From Azolla caroliniana (lineage: Eukaryota; Polypodiophyta), in contig JBHGNT010000020.1 in the NCBI GenBank assembly GCA_043228905.1, positions 13,764,001 through 13,828,000 on the forward strand: a stretch of 64,000 nucleotides of DNA. Reading direction: 5' to 3'. The position numbers were made by a program, and so were the translations under genes. The notes under the pieces were generated by a model that saw only the letters and a list, made by a program, of their open reading frames with translations, was not told where the DNA came from and made no database searches. This document shows, one piece after another, positions 28,743-38,406 of the stretch (positions are counted from its first letter, which is position 1; each line of letters starts with the position of its first letter).

Positions 28743-28815
28743 CTCTATCGACCCTTGATTTGAACCCACGACCTCAACTTCGAAACGAGAGGTTCTCCAC
28801 CCAATGAGCTAGTCT
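28743..28815 (-). repeat. tRNA-like module in the LTR of A
   Basis: Minus strand: TAGCTCATTGGGTGGAGAAC is followed 45 bp later by GGTTCAAATCA, the spacing of A and B boxes in a tRNA gene. The counterpart in the other LTR (about 35227-35300) is degraded. No acceptor stem, so not called a tRNA gene. Confidence 0.5.
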
Positions 28816-29054
28816 TCTTTACTTGATTGTATTATTTTCTCACTTTCTCTTGATTCCCCTCCTTGTTTTCCCTTTCCCCTCTTTATATAAGTGTTGCCAT
28901 GCATATGGTAATGTATGGGAGCATGGCATGCATGCAATGCATGAGTTACATGTAATGCATGATCGCCATTTGGCACACATGCATTGCATGTGATGAATGA
29001 TGGCTATGTATGAAAATAGATATGAGATAATTATAATGATGAAAATGCATTCAA

Positions 29055-29265
29055 AATAACTAACCTAGCTTAGTGGTGTATGCTTGGTGCTTGGTATACA
29101 AGGTTGAGGGTTCAAGTCCCTCAATTTTACTTAATACAATATATAGCTTCACTCTTATATCATGAAGCACATTTATTACACACTTTTACAAATAAATAGC
29201 CTAGCCTAGTGGTATGTACATTGTACATCGTATATAAGGATGTGGGTTCAAGTCTCTCAAATATT
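29055..29265 (+). repeat. Duplicated tRNA-like modules in the LTR of A
   Basis: Two plus-strand modules: TAGCTTAGTGG at 29066 with GGTTCAAGTCC at 29109, and TAGCCTAGTGG at 29212 with GGTTCAAGTCT at 29245. Both belong to a duplicated unit of about 150 bp whose ends read TATATC.TGAAGCACATT. The same pair is present in the other LTR at about 35555-35620 and 35690-35755. Confidence 0.55.
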
Positions 29266-29312
29266 AGTAAATACAACATTTAAGCTCATTTTTATATCGT
29301 GAAGCACATTCT

Positions 29313-32300
29313 TCACGACACCCACCCCCTCTGAACTTGCACATTGGTTGTGCAGAGTTCATCCAACACTTCTCCCGATTCTTTTAGTTCTTCTACTTCT
29401 TCATAAAATTCAGGCTCTAATGACTCCCTCCTTTTAAATATTTTAATCCTTCTTCCTGCAATTGGGATACGAATTTCTGTCCCATCTAATTCATTGAGGA
29501 AATATGTGGCTTTATCTGTTATTTTCCTAACTTCATAAGGTCCAAACCATCTTTTTGCAAACTTCCGAATAGTACTGTATTGATTATCTAGGCTATTATC
29601 ATATACTAATACCCAATCTCCCTCTTGCACCTTTCTTGGTCGTATTCTTTTCATCTTGTCAAATCTGTCCTTATTCTTGATTCTTGCCTCTTTCAATCTA
29701 GTAGCTGCTTTTTCTATGTCTTCTATCCTTGATTGAAGTTGTCGTATTCGAACCGCAAGTAAATCTTCCCTACTCATTTCCGATTCCCAAGGCAACACAA
29801 CCCATGTAGTTATCTTTTCTTCAATTGGCATTATTTGCTTCTGTCCTGTGATTAATTCTGCAGGCATATATCCAGTAACAGTGTTGTGAGTTGTCCTATC
29901 AGCCCATAGTGCATAGGGTAAGGTTTTTGGCCAATCACTAACCCGTCCTCTACATGCCTTTGCCAAAGCTTTGACTATTGGCCCATGTCCCCTTTCTACC
30001 TTTCCATTAGCTTTTGGATTGTACACCGTTGTCAAAGAAAGCCGAATTCCTATTTTGTCGAAAAAATCTTGAGCTTCCGCAGAATTGAGTTCTCCCCTAT
30101 CTGCCACTATCTTCCCGATACATCCATATCTACAAACAATGTCCTCCAAGATGAATTGACATACTCCTAATGTCCCTTTTGTTCTCAATGAACGACCTTC
30201 CACTTGATTTGTTAGATCTTCTCTAGCAAGAACCAAGTATCTCTTTTGTCCTACTCCAAGTGGCATTGTTACCAAATCTATCATCCACTTGTAATGCACC
30301 CCTGGTGAGTATGTTGGGTGTAATTCATCACAAAATTTTACATTTGAATAATATTGACAAGTGGGACAAGTTTCCACATACTTTTTTATTTGCTCATAGT
30401 ATCGAGGCCACCAAAATCGTTCTTTAATCTTACTGAAAGTGGCCCACTCTCCTCGATGACCAACCCATTCTTTGTCATGCAGCTCTCTGATTATCTCCTT
30501 TCTTTGCCCTTTAGAACCTATTACTCTTTGTGGATTTCCAGTCTTGGTTTTCGGATGTCGCCATAGATATCCTTCATGCAGGAAGAACTTATGGGCTTTC
30601 TTGCGAAACTGTGCGAACTCTTTTCCAGATCGACCTTTGTACTTGTCAGGGGTTTGTAGGTATTTCCCTATTTCCTTGAATTCTTCTTCATACTCTTCTT
30701 CTAGAAACTGCATTCCTCCTTCCCAAGTAATGCTTGTGGTAAGGACTGTTTGTTCTTTGTCCTCATTGTCCGAGTCTGGAATCTCCTCTTCCTCATACCT
30801 TGCTCTTGATAACATATCTGCTACTGCATTTCTATTCCCAGAGATATGTCGAACTTCAGGGTTGATTGATCTAATATAGATACACCATCTTAACATGGCT
30901 TGATCTGGAATATCACAATTAGCTATGATACCCAGAATAGGCAAACAATCAGTTTCTATTATTACTTCAGCACCAATTAAGTAATCTCTGTCTGTCTTTA
31001 CAGCTGTTACTATCCCCCATAGCTCTCTTTTCACCTGTGCATATTTTCTTTGTCGACCACTAAGAACCTTTGCCCCGAATCAGACTGGATACCTTTCTTC
31101 CCTATCTTGTTGGCTTATCACCCATCCAATTCCAATGGGACTAGAGTCTACTGTGAGATATATGGGCCGGGTGTAGTCTGGTTGCTTTAATGGTGGAGCT
31201 TGTGCCAAGTAGTACTTCAATTTCTTCATTGCCTCTGAATGCTCTTCACTCCATTCAAATGTCTCTCCTTTTCTTAGGAGTCTATATAAAGGTTCAGATA
31301 AATGGGCATAATGCGGAATCCATTTACAGTAAAAAACACATACCCCCAGAAACCTTCGTACTTCTGAGATGGATGTACATTCCTCTTGCATATTTTGAAT
31401 TGCATTGACCTTGGTTGGGGATGGCTTTCTCCCATACGGGCCACACATATGACCAACTATTAATATCTCTTTTGCCCCAAATATTGACTTCGCCCATGAT
31501 AAGGTCAAATGCACTTCTTCCATCCTTGATAGCACCTTCTCACAATCCTTGATATGATCAGCAACGAATTGACGGCAACCACTTTCGTCCAATTCCTCGT
31601 TCTTCTCTTCCTCCTTGCATCCCTTAATTGGAACATCATCTAGAAAAGGCATTGTAATATGAGGAATAAAATCACGAAGTACCTTGTTCATTCCATTCAT
31701 CATATGCGCCACTGAGTTGGTCGCTCCTTGCGGCAAGGTGCACATCCGTACTAACCCTATAGGTGTCTTGATTGAAGTTATATCTCGACTTTTGATAGCA
31801 AGTTGAAATTGATCATACCCGGAATAAAGGTCTCCCATTGAATATATAGGTCTTCCTGCAAACATCTCAGCAAACTCATCCACAATTGGCCCTACTCCCG
31901 AGTTTCGGATTGTTACCTTATTCACGGGTTGCATATCTTGGATAAATCGGAGTCGCCCATCTTTCTTTAACACAGTGAACCATCGACTCGAGTAAGGAGC
32001 GTTCGATGGTTCCAAGATACCCATCCTTATCTTTTCTTTCAAAAGTTCTAATAGTTGAGGGATTCTAGCCCTAGGCATGGGTATTGGCTTAAAGTTCCAT
32101 GGAATATGAGGGATAGTGAATATAACCATGGGCTCCACAATTTCTGGATCCACACACCCTATTTCCTCCGGTTGGAATGCGAACGCCTTTCCATGCCTTT
32201 TTAACATCTCCCTGAACTGCTTTTCTTCAGCAGGTAATAGGAAGTCACCCCCTCCTATTTTCATCCCTTGTATTGTTTCCGGAGTAAACACATGTCCTAC

Positions 32301-32768
32301 CTTTCGTGGGTCTCTGATCATTGGCTCTGTGGCTGCTTCTTTGATTGCCTTTTCACTATCCCCTGGAAGTGGAGCAGCAATAGGACGAACCTTCTTCTCC
32401 ACTGTCTTGTACTTTGTTAGTACATGTGCTTCATGATCCTTTCGAGCAACTTCTTCAATGACCTCATACATCTTGATTGAATGGACAGGAACTTGGATTT
32501 CGTTGTCCTCTTCCATTGCTTCCAAATGAGTTATTGTATCTTCAAAACTTAATTCTTCAAACATATCCTGAATTTCTTCATCATCATCTATTAATCCAGA
32601 ACACTTAAAGTACTCAAAAGCATTTTGTATTTTATTATTATTTACTTTTAGTATAAAAGTAGCACCATTAGATGAGATTGTACAAGGAATATCTTTATTT
32701 ACATTATTATTTATGGGGTTTTCTTTTATGCTCGGGCTATCACAGCCCCTACCTGTAAAAGCCCTATC
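29313..32768 (-). pseudogene. Element A Pol: RT, RNase H, integrase; one in-frame stop
   Basis: The frame begins at the -1 shift site and is open to 29313 except for TGA at 31080-31082, in a position where element F reads an arginine codon. RT: LKEKIRMGILEPS, DLYSGYDQFQLA, active site MPFLDDVPIKG (FLDD instead of the usual Y[IV]DD). RNase H: TVDSSPIGIGW, KRELWGIV, ETDCLPILG, AVADMLSRA. Integrase: a zinc-binding H/C region (ELHDKEWVGHRG, CPTCQ), then catalytic Asp (WMIDLVTMP), Asp (VADRGEL) and Glu (NGKVERGHG), with 34 residues between the last two. The C-terminal part has EGDWVLVYD and RWFGPYEV. No chromodomain recognised. Confidence 0.88.
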
Positions 32769-32776
32769 TAAAAATC
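32768..32776 (-). promoter_or_regulatory. Predicted -1 frameshift site of element A
   Basis: Minus strand GAT TTT TAG: the gag-protease frame ends here and the pol frame is shifted by -1. Slippage of the UUU codon on a run of five U with a stop codon next would continue in pol as Leu-Asp-Arg-Ala. Element F has the same nine bases at the same place. Known: U-rich slippery sites drive -1 shifts in retroelements. Inferred: that it works here. Confidence 0.65.
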
Positions 32777-34882
32777 CTGGGAAAACTCTTCATCCATCTC
32801 TTGAATTGGATGTTCCCTCAAGCATTCTTTGTTTCTTTCATGGTTGGGCCTCACGGTTAAGAATTGGACAGTCTTTCTTCCATCTTGACTCTTGATTCTC
32901 GCGAAAGCCGAACCATCATCAATAACCTTTGTTTCCATCCTCACTGCGGTGATGTAGGGCTGGCCAAGGATGACGGGGTAGGTTGATCGATCCTGCACAA
33001 AGAAATTTTGATTCACCGAGACATCACCAATTGTTACCTTCACACTAGGACATGCTCCGAATAGATCCTCCGTAGTTTCTGTGGCAGCTCTTATTTTCCA
33101 CCCATGATTCTTGTCGATCGGCCATCGTTCTCGAGCGTAAAATTCCGAGGACATCATGTTAATCTCTGATCCATGATCGATCAAAGCAATACATGGAATT
33201 TGCTGCTCCCCAATTTTTGCAGGTGCCTCCGTTGTTGCTCGAGCCCAATGGTCCCTTGTATAGTGACTCCTATCCCCTTCATGGACGCCAACATCATTCT
33301 GGTTTTTTACACTTGCAGCATTGATGGTGCCAGCATACAAATCTTGGAGTGTTGTTGCACACCCTCCCGTAATTTCCTCCGTCACCTGTCTCTTCCTTCT
33401 AATAATATCTATGATAACTTCATGAAATTCTTTCTTTGCTATACCCAACACTTCTCTTAAAGTAAATTCTACCTTACTATTTAATATTCTTGTTTCTAGT
33501 ACCTTTTTTATATCCGTCATTTTTTCTATGTCTGAGGCAAGCTTGAAAGATGGGCCTATCTTTCCTTTTACTTTATCAGCTTCCTTCGGCTCAGTAGCAC
33601 CCTTTTCCATCTCCCTTCTCTTCTGTTCTCGTGTCTCATGTCTCTTTGTCGGATCAGCTTCCTCAGCTCTCTTCCGCTTCTCTTCCACTAGCACATCTCG
33701 TGCATTCACTTGGGCGAATGCTGATAGCGCGTCTACTGGATCATTCCATCCAGTGAAGTTTCGTATTTCATCGCCCGCTCTTTTTAATTCATCCACTTGA
33801 ACCTTCCCTTTTCTTGCATAATCCATCACATCTTGCCAAAAGCCAGATCCACCATATGAGTCTTCTATGTGCAATCCTAAGGTTGCCACGGATTGTATCG
33901 CTTGAGTCGTTTCTCTCTCAGCATCTTCCATTAGCCTTTTCATTCCTCCTCGCCCGAAGTTGAGTTGAAGTGGTTGTCGAGTCTCAGTTGAGTGAATCTT
34001 GCCATCTTGATAGTAGATTTTATTATGATTAAGAGCATCCCTATGCTCTTAACAATCTTTCTTCTGGTGGTCGATACTATCACACCACATACACCTTCGG
34101 ACCATTCCACCTCCCTGCCTTGATGAAGTCGAGCTTTGTCCCGATTCTAGCTTCGTCACTTTGATCGACAAGTCTTTCATGCCTTTCACTAATTCGTGTA
34201 AGAGTGATTCTTCTACTTTCTTTTCTCCCGACTCGTTCCCCGTTTCTTCATCATTTCTGTCGGGCAACTCCATAAACCATAACTTTCTTTTGCAGAAATG
34301 GGCGCACGCCCTTTTCACCTCCTCCCAATCTTCGGTAAGTCCACTTGGACTATTCTGATCTTCTAAAAGCATTCCCAAGTCCTTCCTGTCTTTAATATTA
34401 GTAGCTTGTAGAAACAATATTACTTTATCTAGCACTATTATATTTCTATCTCTAACATTTAGTTGCTCAAATCTTTCAGAAAACTCTTTTAATACTTCCA
34501 AAACACTTAAATGTTTATTAGACTCTACCCAATCCATGAAAGCTCGCCTTGTCATCCTTGACATATCGTTGAGGTTGTATTCATTGAGTAATGCCCTTTC
34601 GAATTTTGTCCATGTCTGATTCTCCCTTTGGAGCTCTTGGATCCTCTCTTGTAGCCCAATCGCAGCGACTGGACTAAAGCTATTAATTTTTGTAGCTTCG
34701 TCGACACCGCGTTTAAGCATTTCTTCATTATAAATCTTCAGAAACCTTGTTAAATTTATACCTTCGAAGATTCCTACTCGTGCGAGAATATTGTCGACGG
34801 CTTTGTCGATGCTTGCCATCATCCCTTGTTCCCGTATCACTCGTTCCATCATCGTACACATAAGCCTCATTTGCTCCTCCAT
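32768..34882 (-). pseudogene. Element A Gag-protease; one in-frame stop
   Basis: ATG at 34882 opens Gag. The capsid-like part runs to a CCHC zinc knuckle (CMWCDSIDHQKKDC), directly followed by TAA at 34049-34051. Downstream the same frame is open to 32768. It carries an aspartic protease whose active site reads ALIDHGSEINMMS (DHG, where DSG or DTG is usual), then HGWKIRAATETT, FFVQDRSTYPVILGQPYI and VQFLTVRPNHERN. It ends at the frameshift site. Apart from the TAA the frame looks complete. The same domain order is seen, unbroken, in element F. Confidence 0.85.
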
Positions 34883-34899
34883 TTCTCCTTGTCACCGCC

Positions 34900-34917
34900 T
34901 TCACGTCGGGTTCACCA
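34900..34917 (-). promoter_or_regulatory. Primer binding site of element A (tRNA-Trp type)
   Basis: Minus strand TGGTGAACCCGACGTGAA, four bases inside the 5' LTR. It is complementary to the 3' end, including CCA, of plant tRNA-Trp as remembered (...TTCACGTCGGGTTCA-CCA). The identical 18-mer occurs in elements B and F. Confidence 0.8.
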
Positions 34918-34921
34918 AATG

Positions 34922-35808
34922 TGTCGGGGTAGTTGTGGTTTGTGCGGCGAAGTCGCAGGGACTAAGGTTAAGGGGAGTTGAAGGAACTTTTATAAGGCTT
35001 GCGCTCAAATGTTAGGAAGATAAAGGATATGAAGAATAATAGTTTAAAGTAATATGTGTGAGAGAGAGACTAGTATAGATAAAAGATAGAGGCAATGTAT
35101 GATTCAAGACGCAAGATAGAGACAAAGTATGATTTAAGACAAAAAAGTATATGATATGAACAAGATGTGTATTACGAATACAAGATTTTACCAACTTTAC
35201 AATGTTTGGTAGCAAGATGAACCCTTTCTCTACCGACCCTTGATTCGAACTCTTGACTCCAACTTGGAAACACGAGCCTCTTCACCAACAAGCTAACTTG
35301 TTTGTTTTTTTGATTATCTTATTTCTCTAACTTTCTCTTGATTCCCCTCCTTGTTTTCCCTTTCCCCTCTTTATATAAGTGTTGCCATGCATATGGTAAT
35401 GTATGGGAGCATGGCATGCATGCAATGCATGAGTTACATGTAATGCATGATCGCCATTTGGCGCACATGCATTGCATGTGATGAATGATGGCTATGTATG
35501 AAAATAGATATGAGATAATTATAATGATGAAAATGCATTCTAAAATAACTAACCTAGCTTAGTGGTGTATGCTTGGTGTTGGTATACCAGGTTGAGGGTT
35601 CAAGTCCCTCAATTTTACTTAATACAATATATAGCTTCATTCTTATATCATGAAGCACATTTATTACACACTTTTACAAATAAATAGCCTAGCTTAGTGG
35701 TATGTACATTGTACATCGTATTTAAGGATGTGGGTTCAAGTCTCTCAAATATTATTAAATACAAAATTTAAGCTCATTTTTATATCGTGAAGCACATTCT
35801 TCACGACA
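34922..35808 (-). repeat. 5' LTR of element A
   Basis: 887 bp with ends TGTCG..CGACA. The half next to the outer end (35331-35808) differs from the 3' LTR by about seven substitutions and two single-base indels in 478 bp. The half next to the primer site differs heavily with many indels. The border of similarity lies just downstream of the TATA-like box, near the expected transcription start. Confidence 0.9.
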
Positions 35809-36567
35809 ACACGCGTGCGTGGAGAAAGGCGGGACCACGGGGGTCTTGGACTAGGGAGTGACGGAGCATAGGAAGTCGTGCTTCACCGTTTCCGGGGATC
35901 CCAGAAGAACACCGGAAGCGACCGAAGGGAGAGAGGGAGAGCGAGAGAAGGAGGGAGGGAGCGCGCGCTTAACACCGACTCACGCACACGCACACGCACA
36001 CACATGCCGACCCGACTCACGCCCTCATGTACAGGAAACGCAGGAAAGGGGAAGCATCCGACACCAACAGAGACGCGAATATACACAGACAGACGCTAAT
36101 GTATATATATAAACAGAAGAATACATTCCGGGCTTCGAGCCAGACCGAGGTAGGTTACAGTAGTCGTCAGCTGCCAAGCCGCCGGTCGGGGAGCTCACGG
36201 GCTCGTCGCCCCGAGCGGGGTCTTGCGCAGGAGATGAGCTGAAGCAAACCCTAAGCGAACACGAAGGGGGAGAGGAAGAAGAAGAAACTAACTCTAAACC
36301 TAACGGTATACCCTCTAATGCAAAATGGGCAACCCTTTTCACAAAGGGCGTTCCCTTCCTTTTATAGAACAAGGAGAGGGATGCGTTACAATGTGGGATA
36401 AATCTCGACTTACATGGGATCGTCTGTCCTGACTTGACTACTCTTCGGCGCCATAAAGGCGCCCTCGTTATTCACCCTAAATCTACATGGGTGCGTACAC
36501 ACGCTGCACCCCGCCAATGTAGCCAATGTTTCTCAGTTTCCGTCTCTGGCCGAAATTCTTCACGACA
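35809..36567 (-). repeat. 3' LTR of element B (outer end truncated)
   Basis: Matches 39860-40633. The bases TGTTGCGTTATT that begin the right-hand copy (plus-strand reading) are missing here, replaced by the end of the LTR of A. A TATA box (CTATAAAAGG on the minus strand) lies near 36357-36368. Contains CA-rich and GA-rich tracts. Confidence 0.88.
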
Positions 36568-36580
36568 TCCGCCCCCACCT
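36568..36580 (-). promoter_or_regulatory. Polypurine tract of element B
   Basis: Minus strand AGGTGGGGGCGGA directly before the 3' LTR. The identical tract precedes the 3' LTR of element F (44590-44578), and a similar one, AGAGGGGGTGGG, precedes that of A. Confidence 0.8.
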
Positions 36581-36589
36581 AACTGCATG

Positions 36590-38406
36590 TCCACCGGTAC
36601 GTGCCAAATCTGGTTGAAGGGTGAGAGATTTCGGCCGGCGAGAAACCGGTCTTCCGTGATCCCCATCCCGGCTCGCTGCCGGTTTGATCCGTCGGCTTCG
36701 ATTCTTCCTTCACGCTTACCTCCCCGTAGGTTTGTTCGACCCGTCGATGGGTCCTCTGCCGCGATCTCCGTAGTACGCGTACTTCCGTTGGCCCTTGTTC
36801 GGCCGTATGAACGCCCCGCTTCCCGCCGTATGCCCGATGTCCTCCGCTTGAGGCATGCCCGTAGTGGCCCGCTTGGCCTCCGTTGTCCAATCGTGATGTC
36901 CCGATGGTCGTCCCATGTTGTTTCGCGTTGCCTTCGTCCTTTCGCCGCCACCTTCCTTCTCCCTAGGTCTCACGTTGGCCGAACTGCCGTGCTCTCCGGA
37001 ATAGTGTGGAGGATCCCTTTTCGGCCTTCTCCGCGCTACCTCTGAACCGCGCAACCTATCTCCGCGCTCGCCTTTCCGCTCTGGCACCTCCGTGTGCCAC
37101 ATACCCTCGTCCATTGTTTGGCACTGCCTATGTCGCACTCCGGTTCATTGCACGCCTTGTCGGCCCCCTTTTCGACCAGATCGTGCATCACCGCTCACCC
37201 GCATACCGGTGTCCTTTGCATCCGAGGAGCACCCCGTAGTAGCCCGCTTGGCCCTTCCCGTCTTCGTGCTGCTGCAATAGGTCCTGAGTCTTCCGCTTGT
37301 CGTCGTCCCCTCTCCCCCACCAGCTTGTCACCCCGGGCTTGCCGTGTCAGTCTTCGCTACTTCGACGGAGCTACCGGTATCTACGAAGCGAGTGTGGAGG
37401 ATCCTCCTCCGGCCTCTCTTGCCATCCCTTGACTCCGACCCTGTGCAGTCCACTAGGCACTTGTCACCTCGTTCTCGGCACCTCTCTTGTGCCGTCTTCC
37501 GCTTCCTTTGTTCGGCACCGCTTCGATCATTGTCCCGTAGTCACGCTTCGATCCGGCCCACGATGGCCACTTGCGAGACTCTTGTTCTGTCCAAGGTGTG
37601 CCTTTTCGGCCTGACACACCTCCCCGTGTTTGCCGCTACCGGCTCCTTCGGAAACCTCGTGTCGTCGGGTTCCGTTCCCTGCCGCCACCGTCCTTCTCCC
37701 TAGGTCTCACGTTGCCACGTTGGCCGAACTGCCAGGGTCTCCGGATCGGTGTGAGGGTCCCATAGGACCGGACTCCCTTTGCCTTCGTCACCTCGCCGCC
37801 ACCGTCAGTATCTTGGTCTTACGTCGACCGTGTTGCCGACTGCCGAAGTCTCTAGAACCGATGTGAAGGATCCTCCGTAGACCGCCCATCCGTAGCCCTT
37901 GCCTTCGTCACCTCGCCGCCACCGTTAGTATCTTGGTCTTACGTCGACCGCGTTGTTGACTGCCGAAGTCTCTAGAACCGGTGTGAAGGATCCTCCGTAG
38001 ACCGCCGATTTGTCTTCCTGACCCTGTCCCGGGTCGTCCTTTTCCGCATGCCGAGAGGGCGGTTTACTCCGCACCCTCTCCCGTGGTACCGACGTACCGT
38101 GTCCTCGGCCTCTTCGTAGGCCTACTCTCTTCCTCCCTCCCGGAATGGTCATCCGGGAGTCCGCTCCGCCCGGTTCTCGCTCGGGTCCGTTTGGCATTCT
38201 CCGGATTGCCGAGTCCCGTTCTCCTGTCGCCACCGATCTCTCTTATAGGACTCACGCCGACACTCGGGTCAGCAGCCAGATCGGTGAAAGGAACTCCATA
38301 GGACCGGTTTTCATTCTCCTTCCAACTCTCGACCTTCGCCCGGTCGGTCTTTCTCCCCATGTAAAAGAGGGCGGCTCGTCCCGCACCCTCTCCCGTATCG
38401 GCACCT
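36590..38406 (-). repeat. GC-rich degenerate repeats between gag and PPT of element B
   Basis: Contains a nearly perfect direct duplication of about 120 bp (starts near 37779 and 37899, CTTGCCTTCGTCACCTCGCC). More diverged relatives of the same unit (GCCGCCACC, GTCTCACGTTGGCC, CCGAACTGCC, CTCCGG, GTGTGAGG) lie near 36945 and 37680, and inside the gag end near 38550 and 38680. A second phrase, CCGCACCCTCTCCCGT, recurs near 38070, 38380 and 38993. Frames through it on both strands are chance products of high GC content. Confidence 0.6.

Larger units (their letters stand above)
28395..29320 (-). repeat. 3' LTR of element A
   Basis: 926 bp. The part 28843-29320 (U3 in element orientation) is nearly identical to 35331-35808. 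The part 28395-28842 is strongly diverged from 34922-35330. A TATA-like TTATATAAAG lies at about 28883-28893. The U3 contains a cluster of CATGCATG-type palindromes (28900-29000) and two tRNA-like modules; a third tRNA-like module lies in the diverged half. Confidence 0.9.
28395..35808 (-). mobile_element. Element A: Ty3/gypsy retrotransposon, almost intact, AT-rich
   Basis: Order on the minus strand: 5' LTR (35808-34922), tRNA-Trp primer site, gag-protease frame, frameshift site, pol frame, polypurine tract (29332-29321), 3' LTR (29320-28395). Each of the two frames carries a single in-frame stop. LTR ends are TGTCG..CGACA. Flanking bases (GGCGT left, ACACG right) do not form a target duplication: the left flank is copia H, the right flank is the LTR of element B. 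Confidence 0.9.

Noticed and set aside
29055-29265. Functional tRNA genes
   Set aside because: A- and B-box spacing fits, but acceptor and anticodon stems do not pair convincingly.
33943-34051. A frameshift between the zinc knuckle and the protease part of element A
   Set aside because: Recounting shows the two parts are in the same frame, separated only by one TAA codon.
28384-35820. A target-site duplication for element A
   Set aside because: Left flank GGCGT and right flank ACACG do not match; the right flank is the LTR of another element.
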